Shown here piece by piece: positions 8,884 to 18,100 of a stretch of 64,000 nt of DNA. Under the pieces are notes generated by a model. The model was not told the origin of the DNA. It did not search any database and saw nothing but the letters and a program-made list of their open reading frames with translations. Made by a program: the position numbers and the translations under genes. The stretch spans positions 1 to 64,000 of the forward strand of contig JACQDB010000110.1 in the NCBI GenBank assembly GCA_016201275.1, given 5' to 3'. This stretch comes from Acidobacteriota bacterium (lineage in GTDB: Bacteria > Acidobacteriota > Blastocatellia > UBA7656). Within the stretch, counting starts at the first letter, position 1. Every line of letters begins with the position of its first letter.

Positions 8884-11778
8884 TCAGCGCGGCGTTCGCA
8901 CCAGGCGAAAGCCGACCTTATCAAACTTTTCATAAGGCAGGGCATACCAACGGGTAGCCGAACGGCAACGGTCAGGCGGCGCGCCATACCCGCCGCCGCG
9001 TATCGTATGGCGATTGCCTTCCGGCGGACCTGAGGGGTTCTCGCGATTGGATTGCGCGTAGTAGGAATAGTAGTTTTCCAGATACCAATCCATACACATC
9101 TCCCAGACATTGCCGTGCATATCATACAAGCCCCAGGCATTGGGAAGTTTCTGGCCGACCGCGTGTGGGCTGTTGCCGGAGTTTCTTTCATACCAGGCGA
9201 GGTCATCGAGTTTGGCGGCAAAATCGCCCTGACTACCGGCGCGACAGGCGTACTCCCACTCAGCTTCGGTTGGCAGCCGGTAGGCATAACGGGAATCTTT
9301 TTTATTCAACCTGTCAATAAATTTTACGACCTCGCTATAGCTGACCTGTTCGACAGGGAAATTGTCATTACCCCGGAATTTACTGGGGTTTTCGCCCATC
9401 AAGGCTTCCCATTGCCCTTGCGTCACTTCGTATTTGCCGATCTCGAAATCTTTGGTAAAGGTGACAACGTGGGTGGGTTTTTCATCGCGTTCGCCATTGC
9501 CGCCCATCATAAAGTTGCCGGGTTTGAGGGCGACATAGTTACTGGGGCTTAACAAAGACGCCAGTGCCGCAGAGGTGTTGGCGTCTTCGGGTGACGAAGT
9601 GGGCGAGGGCGTATAAGAAAGGCGCACGATCAGGACGATGAGCAGTATGACACCCGCCGCTCCGGCAAGCAGCCATTTCCATTTCGCCGAAGGTTGCTCT
9701 TCGGCATACTGACCGAAGACGCCCTCGGCAGAAAGGTGCAAGTTAGCGCTAGCCTTTTCGTGGGCGCTGCTGCCCAGTGGTTTGCCCACCCACGAGGACA
9801 GTTTGCGGGTAAGAAATTCGGGAGCGCGAAGCGCCAGCGAACGGGTGATTCGACCAAGCGAGTTTTTTAATCCTCCTTCATGGAAGCCTTCGCCAAAAGC
9901 TTCGGTTGGGCGCTCGGCCTGCTTTCCGAGTGATTGCGCGGATTCGGTAAAGGCAGAATTCAGCGGATAAATTTGGAGATCAGGAGCAGCAGACGACGGC
10001 TCCAACCGGGCTTGCCAGTGAGTCTCTTCTGGTTCCGAGGCGCGGTTGTGCGCTTGGTGTTCGTCCCCTCTGGCGGCCTGTGCGAGGCGCGCTTCGGATT
10101 GAGGGAAGCGCTGTGCTTCCGCTGTGGCCAGGCGAGCGGCGGCTTCGAGTTGACGTTTCAAGTGTTCGGCTTCCGCCATTGCCTGTTGCGCCTGCGCTTC
10201 CAAAAGGCGTTGCGGTTCGCCATCCTGGTGATTGCGATCCGCCAATTCATCCAGCGTTCTACGCAATTCCTCGGCTTCGGTGGTGAGGCGCTGCAAGCGC
10301 TCTTCCAGGCGTTTTCTGTCGCGGCTCTGGCGTGCCTCTTCTTCTTGAAGAGAGCGAGGGTCTGAGTCTGCATAATGGTAGAGCGGCTGCGTTTCGCGTT
10401 GTGGGCTGAAAGCTTCAGGAGCGGATGACAAAGCCAGCCCTTGATGCGGCGGCATCCCTGCATATTGCGCGCGCTGGCGCAGTTCTTCCTCCTGCGCTTT
10501 GCTGCGTTCTTCTTCCAGACGTTTTTGTTGCTCCCATTCCTGTCTGGCCTGCCGCGACTGTTCGGCAAGCAGGCGAATTTTTTCTTCCTCCTGACGGGCT
10601 TGTTCTGCCAATTGCTGCTGGCGTTGTTCGGCTTCTTCTCTGGCCTGACGCGCCTGCTCCTGCCGCAATTGTAAAGCTTCGACTTCGGCCAAAGCGCGGC
10701 GCGTCTCTTCTTCCAGTTGCCGTTGTTGTTCGGCTTCTTGTTGAGCGCGCCGCAAATCTTCCTGCAATTGTTGCTTGCGGATTTCGGCTTCTTCCTGCGC
10801 TTGGCGAACCACTTCTTCAAGCTGTTGCTGGCGGGCTTCTTTCTCGCGCCGCGCTTCCCAATCTATCACCGTGGTTTGATAGGATTTGACCGGCTGTGGC
10901 GCGGCGGATTGGGCAACCGCAGGGCGCGGCAGGGCGCGCAACATACTGAGCATCTCGGCAGCCGATGACGGGCGGCGGTTGCGATGTTGCTCCAAAGCTT
11001 TCATCAACAGAGCGCTGAACTCTGGCCAAAGGTCCGGGTTCAATTGCATAGGCGGACGCAGCGGGTCGGGTTCGCCGCCTAAAAAAGCTTCGGCGCGAAT
11101 GACCGCGCTGAGAGGCGATATGCCGGTCACCAGATGGTACAGCGTTGCTCCCAGCGAATAGAGGTCGGAGCGCGGTTCGGTGCCGCCGCCCTGTATCTGT
11201 TCAATCGGCGCGTAGCTGGGCGTATAGCCCAGCAGACTGCCCGAAGTGGTTCGCAGCATGGTGGTCGAAGAATTGCCTTTGGCTAATCCAAAATCCAGCA
11301 GCATGATTTGATTGCGCTGCGTCAATTTCAAGTTCTGCGGTTTGATGTCGCGGTGAATGATGGGATATTGCTGGTTGTGCAGATAATCCAGGGCGTCGAG
11401 CAATTGTTCAGCCCAGAGCATGACCTCCTCCACCTCAAACGGTTTCGGCACGCCGACGGGGGGAATTCGCATCTTGCGTTTTTCGAGAACCTCGGTGAGG
11501 TTGTCTCCGGCGATGTGTTCCATGACCAGAAACTGCCCATCGTTTTCGGAAAAATGATCGAACACCCGTATCAAGGCGGGGTGGCGCAAACCGGCCAGCA
11601 ACCGCGCTTCATGCTCGAAGGCTTTGATCATGCGTTCATCCGTGAAAAAGTTTTCTTTCAAGGCGACGGTGTTGCCCAGGCGCAGGTCTTTGGCCAGGTA
11701 CACCGTACCCATGCCGCCTTGCCCAATCTCGCGAATGATTTTGTAGCGTTCCTGCAATAAGGTGTCGTCGGCAATCAT
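8884..11778 (-). CDS. Ser/Thr protein kinase fused to coiled coil, TM segment and FGE-sulfatase-like domain
   Basis: The 964-residue protein starts with a full Hanks-type kinase: Gly loop IGQGGMGTVYLAK, catalytic HRDIKPQN, DFGLAKG and the EQIQGGGTEPRSDLYSLG activation-segment end. Residues about 305-600 are extraordinarily rich in Gln, Glu, Arg and Ala and should form a long coiled coil. A transmembrane segment (LLAGAAGVILLIVLIVRL) lies near 710. The last 220 residues match the formylglycine-generating-enzyme/SUMF1 fold: PGNFMMGGNGERDEKPTHVV, KYEVTQGQWEALM, RLPTEAEWEYACR and GFRLVRTP. In such kinases this domain is usually not an oxidase but a sensor or binding module outside the cell; which applies here is not known. 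The PEGA protein follows closely downstream. Confidence 0.93.
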   Translation of the reverse strand: MIADDTLLQERYKIIREIGQGGMGTVYLAKDLRLGNTVALKENFFTDERMIKAFEHEARLLAGLRHPALIRVFDHFSENDGQFLVMEHIAGDNLTEVLEKRKMRIPPVGVPKPFEVEEVMLWAEQLLDALDYLHNQQYPIIHRDIKPQNLKLTQRNQIMLLDFGLAKGNSSTTMLRTTSGSLLGYTPSYAPIEQIQGGGTEPRSDLYSLGATLYHLVTGISPLSAVIRAEAFLGGEPDPLRPPMQLNPDLWPEFSALLMKALEQHRNRRPSSAAEMLSMLRALPRPAVAQSAAPQPVKSYQTTVIDWEARREKEARQQQLEEVVRQAQEEAEIRKQQLQEDLRRAQQEAEQQRQLEEETRRALAEVEALQLRQEQARQAREEAEQRQQQLAEQARQEEEKIRLLAEQSRQARQEWEQQKRLEEERSKAQEEELRQRAQYAGMPPHQGLALSSAPEAFSPQRETQPLYHYADSDPRSLQEEEARQSRDRKRLEERLQRLTTEAEELRRTLDELADRNHQDGEPQRLLEAQAQQAMAEAEHLKRQLEAAARLATAEAQRFPQSEARLAQAARGDEHQAHNRASEPEETHWQARLEPSSAAPDLQIYPLNSAFTESAQSLGKQAERPTEAFGEGFHEGGLKNSLGRITRSLALRAPEFLTRKLSSWVGKPLGSSAHEKASANLHLSAEGVFGQYAEEQPSAKWKWLLAGAAGVILLIVLIVRLSYTPSPTSSPEDANTSAALASLLSPSNYVALKPGNFMMGGNGERDEKPTHVVTFTKDFEIGKYEVTQGQWEALMGENPSKFRGNDNFPVEQVSYSEVVKFIDRLNKKDSRYAYRLPTEAEWEYACRAGSQGDFAAKLDDLAWYERNSGNSPHAVGQKLPNAWGLYDMHGNVWEMCMDWYLENYYSYYAQSNRENPSGPPEGNRHTIRGGGYGAPPDRCRSATRWYALPYEKFDKVGFRLVRTPR

Positions 11779-12082
11779 AATGGAGCCCCCCGATGGAAGA
11801 GGATACTTGCTTGGTGATGGCGTGCTCTCCTGAACAGCTTCCGCTTGGATGGATGAGAGGTAGGAGAATCACCTGAGAGTCTGGGAGTTGGTCTGCACTG
11901 CTATCACCAATACGGAAAGTGTATAAGACTGCGGGAATCCGGTTTGTTGATCCCTTTGCCAATAGCTCAATAAAATTGCGCCCGAAGCGGACAATGAAAA
12001 ACCGGCAACAGTATACTCGAATTTCAAATTGACATCCAAATGGAATTCCAGTCGTAGCCAATTTTTTTCGTGATGCGGAACT
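11779..12082. other. Upstream region of the FGE-kinase gene
   Basis: This 304-base gap separates two minus-strand genes and must contain the kinase promoter. A GGGGGGCTCCATT stretch directly precedes the kinase ATG instead of a normal ribosome binding site. No repeat, RNA gene or terminator was recognised. Confidence 0.4.
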
Positions 12083-14233
12083 TTATTTCGGCTCGATAAT
12101 TTCCAGGCGCTCGATGATGTCGCCGCGAGCGATGCGATTGACGACTTCCATTCCTTCCACTACCTGACCGAAGACCGTGTAGCCGCCGTCCAGATGCGGT
12201 TGCGGCGCGTGGGTGATGAAGAATTGACTGCCGCCGGTGTCTTTGCCCGATAACGCCATGCCCAAAGTCCCGGTCGTGTAAGGCCGCAAATTAATCTCGT
12301 CGCGGATTTGATAACCGGGGCCACCGTTTTGATCGCCACGCGGGTCGCCACCTTGAATCACGAAATTCGGCACGACACGAATAAAGGCCAGCCCGTTGAA
12401 GTAACCGCTCTGGGCCAACTGGCAGAAATTATCCACCGTCAGCGGCGCATCAGCGGCAAACAACTCCACGCGAATGACGCCTTTTTTCGTGTGAAAGACG
12501 GCTAAGGGATTTTTACCGGCAGTGGCAAATTGCGCCATGCGTCGCCAAAAATCTTTGCTGTGATTGGTCTTCACTGCGCCGATATTCAACTTCGCGCCTT
12601 TGGCATCCTGCGGCGCTTCGCGTTGCAACTCCGCCGCCAGACGCCGCACCACGTAATCTTCATCCTTGCTCTCTTCGGCCAGCACCTGCACGTTCAAGGG
12701 GTGCTTCAACTTTGCCGCCGCTTCGACAATCGCTATGCGCGCATCATTCAGCTTGTCGCTTTTGGCAACTTTATAGGCGTCGTTGAGCGCGTTGATGACG
12801 GCATCGGATTGATCCCCGGCTTCGCCTAAAAGCGTCGCCACCGTAGCGCGCACGATCACATCTTCCGCTTTGATTTCCGCCAGCAAAATTTTCTGCAAGC
12901 CTTCCAGTTTGGTTGCCGCCATCGCATTCAAAATATCCGAGATAGCACGGGCGTCGGGTTTCATGGCGAACAGATCAATCAAACTGGCTTGGGCTTTTTC
13001 CGTGTTCAATTGTCCAAGCCCTTGAGCGAAATTGGCGATGGTTTTCCAATCCTCTTTCACCGGTTTGGCGCTGTCGGGAAAATCGAAGAACGCCGCTTCA
13101 CCGAATTTCGCCAACGCGATTTCGACTTCAGGGCTTGCGCCTACGCGATTGTCAACCAGGCGAAAGGCTTTCAAAAACGGCAGAGCATGGGCGTCTTTGA
13201 GATTGCCGCAGGCCGTGGCGACGAGCAGCAATAAATTCTGTTGCGACGGCACGCCAAGTTTAGTGCGGTCGAAAGCGCGATAGCCTGCCAATAATTTGTT
13301 GCCGGTATCAAGCAAGGGCGGCACGGCTTTGGCATCGCCTATGGTGCCAAGCGCATTGATGACCGAAGCGACGACGCGCTCATCTTGATCGTTCAATAAT
13401 TTCACCAGCGGCGCAATTGCCTGAGCGTCTTTGGCAACGCCTAAAGCGCGTGCTGCATTGGCGCGTACCAACGGCTCTTTATTGTCCAACAGCGGCAACA
13501 ACGCCGGAACCGCTGCGCCTGAATTTTCGCGTATGCGAGCCAGCGCGTTCGCCGCTTGCCAGCGGATGTCGGCATTGGGCGAGTGCAATTGATTGGCGAT
13601 GGCCGGAACCGTCGAAGGTTGTCGCAGCCGCAGCAGCGCGGTGAGCGTAAGCGAAGTGACGAGTTGATTCTCCTCGGTTACAGGCTTGGTCACGTCGGGT
13701 AAAAGTTTCGCCAGAGTTTCAGCAATGCCGGTCAAACCGTATCGGCCCAAAGCCTCCGCCGACACTTTGTTGGAGGCAATCTTGCCCAGCGCTTCGACGG
13801 CGCGGGCGCGCACCAATAACGATTTTTCGGTTTCGCTGTCGAGTCTTTCCATCAACGCCGCGACCGCATAATGGCTTTCGATTTCGCCTATGGAAAAGGC
13901 CGCCAGCGCACGCAATTCCGGGTTGCGGTCGGTCTTCAAAACGTCCAGCAAAGCGGTGATGCCGAGGGGGTAGCCGATGCGTCCGAGGGCGAGGATGGCG
14001 CGTTTGCGAACCACACCGCCATAGCCACTGAGCGGCGACACCATGTCCAGCAGTTCAGGGTTGGGGGTGCGCTCGTCTTCGTATTGAATAATTTTCGGCA
14101 GCAACACCGACAAAGTGCGGTCACGTTTCAAAGTAGGCTTGCGTGATGGCACAGTAGTCGGCGGCAAGCCTTGGGCGTTGATGGCAATCGTTAAGAAAGA
14201 GAAGAGCAGAGCCGGGAAGAAAACTTTTTTCAT
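12083..14233 (-). CDS. Exported HEAT-repeat protein fused to cyclophilin-type peptidyl-prolyl isomerase
   Basis: A signal peptide ([19 protein letters not shown]) is followed by roughly a dozen HEAT/PBS-lyase-like helical repeats between residues 50 and 520, for instance [20 protein letters not shown] and [20 protein letters not shown]. The last 165 residues are a complete cyclophilin domain: [47 protein letters not shown] and [16 protein letters not shown]. Cyclophilins catalyse prolyl cis-trans isomerisation; the repeats would supply a binding scaffold for client proteins. Starts at 14251 and 14233 are both possible; 14233 is preferred because AGAAGG precedes it and the leader begins there. 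Confidence 0.88.
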   Translation of the reverse strand: MKKVFFPALLFSFLTIAINAQGLPPTTVPSRKPTLKRDRTLSVLLPKIIQYEDERTPNPELLDMVSPLSGYGGVVRKRAILALGRIGYPLGITALLDVLKTDRNPELRALAAFSIGEIESHYAVAALMERLDSETEKSLLVRARAVEALGKIASNKVSAEALGRYGLTGIAETLAKLLPDVTKPVTEENQLVTSLTLTALLRLRQPSTVPAIANQLHSPNADIRWQAANALARIRENSGAAVPALLPLLDNKEPLVRANAARALGVAKDAQAIAPLVKLLNDQDERVVASVINALGTIGDAKAVPPLLDTGNKLLAGYRAFDRTKLGVPSQQNLLLLVATACGNLKDAHALPFLKAFRLVDNRVGASPEVEIALAKFGEAAFFDFPDSAKPVKEDWKTIANFAQGLGQLNTEKAQASLIDLFAMKPDARAISDILNAMAATKLEGLQKILLAEIKAEDVIVRATVATLLGEAGDQSDAVINALNDAYKVAKSDKLNDARIAIVEAAAKLKHPLNVQVLAEESKDEDYVVRRLAAELQREAPQDAKGAKLNIGAVKTNHSKDFWRRMAQFATAGKNPLAVFHTKKGVIRVELFAADAPLTVDNFCQLAQSGYFNGLAFIRVVPNFVIQGGDPRGDQNGGPGYQIRDEINLRPYTTGTLGMALSGKDTGGSQFFITHAPQPHLDGGYTVFGQVVEGMEVVNRIARGDIIERLEIIEPK

Positions 14234-14290
14234 AAACCTTCTTATCATCATGAATCAGATTAGGATTATGGATTAAATAAAGTGCGGCCT

Positions 14291-14323
14291 TGTACAGGCG
14301 ACCACCGCAGGGTCGCCTGTACA
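14291..14323. repeat. Short hairpin with ACCACCGCAGGGT core
   Basis: Arms TGTACAGGCGACC (14291-14303) and GGTCGCCTGTACA (14311-14323) pair perfectly around a seven-base loop. The same core, CGACCACCGCAGGGTCGCC, occurs again at about 50190-50210 inside another element. It lies between two minus-strand genes and could act on their mRNA or be a mobile REP-like unit. Confidence 0.6.
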
Positions 14324-14365
14324 GGGCATGGGAAAATCATTCGCGTTTTACAGGTTATTTCATCC

Positions 14366-14809
14366 TCAACCCTTATGTGTGACCGTCATCATCGTCGCCT
14401 GCAAAGTAGCGACGAGTTTTTCTTTGCCATGCTGCACCGCAAAGGCGTCACCGGCGCAGACCGTCAAAGTCTTTCCGGCTTTGGTGACGCGGCCTCGCGC
14501 CATCACTTTGTCGCCGATTGCCGGAGCGATGAAGTTGATCTTGAATTCTACGGTGACGACTTCGACATCGGGCGGCATCAACGTAAACGCAGCGTAGCCG
14601 CAAGCCGTGTCAACTATGGCGGCGATGATTGCGCCGTGAACGAAGCCCTGTTGTTGAGTAAGGTCTTCGCGCCAGGCGACTTCGATTTCAACTTCGCCGG
14701 GTAAGATCGAAGTAAGACACGCGCCGATGTTGGTCATCAATCCTTGACGGGCGAAACTGGCTCGTACTTGCGCTGCGAAATTCGGCTCTGGCGTTTCAAT
14801 ATTTGGCAT
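14366..14809 (-). CDS. PaaI-type hotdog thioesterase
   Basis: The 147-residue protein fits the hotdog-fold PaaI/YigI thioesterase family, which hydrolyses acyl-CoA thioesters. Visible marks are the helix after GACLTSILPGEVEIE, the LTQQQGFVHGAIIAAIVDTA segment (the conserved Gly-x-x-His-Gly and Asp region) and the closing strand EKLVATLQATM. It starts 11 bases after the end of the upstream minus-strand nuclease gene, so it is probably the last gene of a three-gene unit with that nuclease and the molybdoenzyme. The substrate cannot be deduced. Confidence 0.82.
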   Translation of the reverse strand: MPNIETPEPNFAAQVRASFARQGLMTNIGACLTSILPGEVEIEVAWREDLTQQQGFVHGAIIAAIVDTACGYAAFTLMPPDVEVVTVEFKINFIAPAIGDKVMARGRVTKAGKTLTVCAGDAFAVQHGKEKLVATLQATMMTVTHKG

Positions 14810-14819
14810 TCATCTTTTC

Positions 14820-15767
14820 TCAACTGCCGGAGGTTTTGTTTTTATCTAGCCAAGCCGTCAAATCTTTGACAGTGGTGAAGTCCAGCAAGGCGTCACTCAA
14901 GTTTTCCAGTTGGGCGACGGGTAATTTCTTTATGCGCCCTTGCAGACGAACCGATATAACGCCCAAGCGACGATTGAGCAAACGCAAAACTATTTTTAAC
15001 GCCTCTTGCTTAACGCCTTGTGTAACGCCTTGTTTAACACCTATATCAATGCCTTCACGCATCCAACTTGTGGTTAATTCCATAACTTTTCTTCTCCTTC
15101 GCGGCTCAATTTTAGCAGCCTCTCGTTTGAAAATCTCTGTCTCTGTTGCGTTCAATTCCAAGTATGAATCAACGAAGCCTGAAATCAAACGCATCTTTGC
15201 TTGATTCAATTTCAAGCTTGCCATCAAGCGCAAGCATTCCAATTTCACAAAGGGGCGCTCTGCGGACGCGATCTGCATACGCGCCATCAAGGCGCTGGCT
15301 ACAGGGTTCTTGTGCTTGACAAAATCGCGCCAGTTCAAGCGATTCAACTGGATTACGCGATAATGAAAGTCTAAAACTCTATGGTCGGGAAACTCTACCC
15401 GATACTTGTCCGGCTGCTGTTTCTTGGGGCGCTTGCCGTAGAAGACAACTATCGGATAGACCGGCAGACGAAACTGCTGATGGAAGTAGGCGAAGTAAAA
15501 AAAGACGCGCTGTTGAAACACCGCTTCGGGTTCGCCTTGATTCTCTACGTTGATGATGAAGAAAGAGTCGCGACCTAAAAACTTCGCCTTCACCACGATG
15601 TCTGCGGCGCGTTTTTCGCCAGTCACCAAATCCGTGAAGAACTCTTTATCGAGAAAGACCAGCGAATCTTCATCAAGGTAAGCTCGCACTTCTGGAAAGA
15701 ACAACTCAAGGAACTCGACGAAAAACGTCGTCAGCAATTCCTTGAATAGTTGGTCGTGGTCAAGCAT
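14820..15767 (-). CDS. Rpn/PDDEXK-type nuclease-transposase family protein with DUF4351 tail
   Basis: The N-terminus (DQLFKELLTTFFVEFLELFF, then DIVVKAKFLGRDSFFIINVE) is typical of the large family of Rpn-like proteins with a PD-(D/E)XK nuclease fold; the IINVENQGE stretch supplies the acidic motif. The C-terminal 50 residues (LRLLNRRLG through LENLSDALLDF) match DUF4351, preceded by GVKQGVTQGVKQE repeats that are common at this junction. E. coli Rpn proteins stimulate recA-independent recombination, while many relatives are of unknown role. The gene sits 33 bases after the molybdoenzyme gene and 11 before the thioesterase, an unusual place for such a gene. Confidence 0.85.
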   Translation of the reverse strand: MLDHDQLFKELLTTFFVEFLELFFPEVRAYLDEDSLVFLDKEFFTDLVTGEKRAADIVVKAKFLGRDSFFIINVENQGEPEAVFQQRVFFYFAYFHQQFRLPVYPIVVFYGKRPKKQQPDKYRVEFPDHRVLDFHYRVIQLNRLNWRDFVKHKNPVASALMARMQIASAERPFVKLECLRLMASLKLNQAKMRLISGFVDSYLELNATETEIFKREAAKIEPRRRRKVMELTTSWMREGIDIGVKQGVTQGVKQEALKIVLRLLNRRLGVISVRLQGRIKKLPVAQLENLSDALLDFTTVKDLTAWLDKNKTSGS

Positions 15768-15800
15768 AAAGCGATTGCCATCAAGCTTCGATTGATGAAA

Positions 15801-17849
15801 TCAAAGCTTTTCGATTTGCACCAGATTATCGTAAAACGTCGCGCCCGCGCCGATGTCTGTGAGGGCTTGCGAAGAGGTTTGATTGACGTTGCGACGACCC
15901 GGACTCAACTTGTTCCACCAGATTGATAAGGCTACGGCAACCCCCGATTTCACGCGGTCAGAAAGACGCGCGGTGATTTGAAACTCGCCTCTGTCGTTAA
16001 AGACGCGCACTAACTCGCCGTCTTCGATGCCGCGCACTTTGGCATCCGCTTCGTTAATATCAAGGAAAGGTTTCTTCTCATCCTTCAAAAACGATGGCAG
16101 GTTGGCAAACGACGAATTCAAAAACGAGCGCGCCGGTGGACTCAACAACTGTATGGGGAAACGCGCCGCAAGCTCCGGCGCAGACTCTTTCGATTCACGC
16201 GGCGCGACATATTGCGGCAGCGGGTCTTGCCCCAGATTTGCCAGCGCCTCGGAATAGAATTCGCACTTGCCGGAAGGCGTTGTGAAACCTCCTTCGGCAA
16301 ACGGCGCGAACTCTTCAGCAATATTCAAACGCACCCAACCTTCTTCTTTCAAACGCTCAAGCGTGATGCCTGCAAGCGGCGCGTAGTCTGTAGAAATCGC
16401 TTGGCGAATAATATCTTCGTCGGTGTCTTTGAAACATTCGTCGTCAAAGCCCATGCGTTCGGCGAGTAGTTGAAAGACTTGCCAATTCGGTTTTGCTTCA
16501 CCGATTGGCGCAATCGCCGGTTCGTTGTACATCAAATAATAATGCCCGTAAGGCTTCACCAAGTCGCGGTGTTCAAGCTGCGTAGTCGCTGGCAACAAGA
16601 TGTCCGCGTAATCGGCGGTGTCGGTTTGAAAATGCTCGTGAACCACTGTGAATAAATCTTCGCGCAAAAATCCTTCAATGACTTTCGATTGGTCTGGCGC
16701 AACGGCTGCGGGGTTGGTGTTGTAAACGTAAATCGCTCGCACCGGCGGCACAGCTTGGGTAAGCGCGTCGCCTAGACAAGACATATTGATGGTGCGCGGA
16801 GTGCCGCGAATTAAATCTGGGCGTTCGACGGCTGCCAAATTCAAGTTAAACATTCCGCTAGTTGACAACAACACGCCGCCGCCTACATCTCGCCAAGAGC
16901 CAATCAACGCAGGCAAACAAGCGATGGCGCGTACAGCGTTGCCGCCACCGGCGTGACGTTGCAAACCGTAGTTGACGCGAATGGCTGCCGGTTTGGTGGT
17001 CGCGTATTCACGGGCGAAGTCAACGATTTCGTTTTCCGTGATGCCGCAAATTTCGGCAACCCGCGAGGGCGAAAATTCGGCTATGCGATTGCGTAATTGA
17101 TTAAACCCCAAGGTGTATTTTTCAAGGTAGTCTTGATCTTCCAAGCCTGCGCTCAAGATAACATTCATCACCCCGAAGGCGAACGCCGCGTCGGTGCCTG
17201 GGCGCAGTTGAATCAATTGATGAACGCGGTCTAAGGTTTCGTTTCGATAAGGGTCTATGCCTATGACTTTCGCGCCGTGGTCAATTGCCTCTTTAATTTC
17301 GGGCCACAGATGAATGTTTGAGGTGAGGGTGTTGGTTCCCCACAAGACGATCAATTTAGCGCGATGAAAATTTTGCGAGTCGGTTCCAATCGTTGCGCCT
17401 ACGGTATGACGCATGGCGTCGCCGCCTGCCGACGAACAGATGGTTCGCGCCAAGAGACTTGCGCCCAGACGATGAAAGAAACGTCTATCCATGCTTGCGC
17501 CATTGACGATGCCCATAGTCCCTGCGTAGCTGTAGGGCAGAATGGATTGGGGGTTGTCCGAGGCAATTTCGGTGAAGCGTTCAGCGATGGTCTGCAAGGC
17601 TTCATCCCAACTGATGCGGGTGAATTTGCCTTCGCCCTTTTTGCCCACGCGCTTCATAGGGTAGAGCAAGCGGTCAGGGCTGTAGGTGCGTTCGAGATAG
17701 CGATTGACTTTGGTGCAAAGAAAGCCTCGCGTTGGCGGATGATTGGGGTCGCCGGAAACTTTCGTAGCGCGTCCGTCTTCGACTTCTATCAACATAGCGC
17801 AGGTATCCGGGCAATCGTGTGGACAAGCTGCGTGAATGATTTGTGTCAT
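15801..17849 (-). CDS. Molybdopterin-dependent oxidoreductase (formate dehydrogenase/DMSO reductase superfamily)
   Basis: The 682-residue protein is a bis-MGD molybdenum or tungsten enzyme. At the N-terminus ACPHDCPDTCAML and GFLCTKV supply four Cys for a 4Fe-4S cluster. Cofactor-binding signatures follow: DRLLYPMKRVGKKGEGKF, SWDEALQTIAERF, KLIVLWGTNTLTSN and GAKVIGIDPYRNET. The C-terminal molydopterin-dinucleotide domain includes FNDRGEFQITARLSD and ALSIWWNKLSPG. No Tat signal is visible, so it is probably cytoplasmic. No electron-transfer subunit lies next to it, which leaves the substrate open. It heads a probable operon with the Rpn-like and thioesterase genes. Confidence 0.92.
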   Translation of the reverse strand: MTQIIHAACPHDCPDTCAMLIEVEDGRATKVSGDPNHPPTRGFLCTKVNRYLERTYSPDRLLYPMKRVGKKGEGKFTRISWDEALQTIAERFTEIASDNPQSILPYSYAGTMGIVNGASMDRRFFHRLGASLLARTICSSAGGDAMRHTVGATIGTDSQNFHRAKLIVLWGTNTLTSNIHLWPEIKEAIDHGAKVIGIDPYRNETLDRVHQLIQLRPGTDAAFAFGVMNVILSAGLEDQDYLEKYTLGFNQLRNRIAEFSPSRVAEICGITENEIVDFAREYATTKPAAIRVNYGLQRHAGGGNAVRAIACLPALIGSWRDVGGGVLLSTSGMFNLNLAAVERPDLIRGTPRTINMSCLGDALTQAVPPVRAIYVYNTNPAAVAPDQSKVIEGFLREDLFTVVHEHFQTDTADYADILLPATTQLEHRDLVKPYGHYYLMYNEPAIAPIGEAKPNWQVFQLLAERMGFDDECFKDTDEDIIRQAISTDYAPLAGITLERLKEEGWVRLNIAEEFAPFAEGGFTTPSGKCEFYSEALANLGQDPLPQYVAPRESKESAPELAARFPIQLLSPPARSFLNSSFANLPSFLKDEKKPFLDINEADAKVRGIEDGELVRVFNDRGEFQITARLSDRVKSGVAVALSIWWNKLSPGRRNVNQTSSQALTDIGAGATFYDNLVQIEKL

Positions 17850-18035
17850 AGCTTTTTCCTTTCAAGAGAACTTTGAGGATAGCGAATTTTTCGTGTGAAA
17901 TAAACTGTTGGTGGAGTAGTATTTTGAGTCGTGTGAAGGGATGGGCGTGGAGAAATCTAAGGCGTACTACATTTTTCATGCAATGAAGGAAGATAGTGGT
18001 TTAACGATGAAGGGAATTAGCCATATTTGGAAGGA

Positions 18036-18083
18036 CAGATAGAACGCGGATTGGGCGGATTAAGCGGATTAGGCGGATTTTTC
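18036..18083 (+). repeat. Left inverted-repeat arm of GxxExxY cassette
   Basis: The arm begins CAGATAGAACGCGGATTGGG and continues with 9-base words (GCGGATTAA, GCGGATTAG, GCGGATTTT). It is the reverse complement of 18481-18519 except for one extra 9-base word. The ribosome binding site of the enclosed gene follows immediately. Confidence 0.9.
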
Positions 18084-18100
18084 TTTAAAGGAGAATGGCT

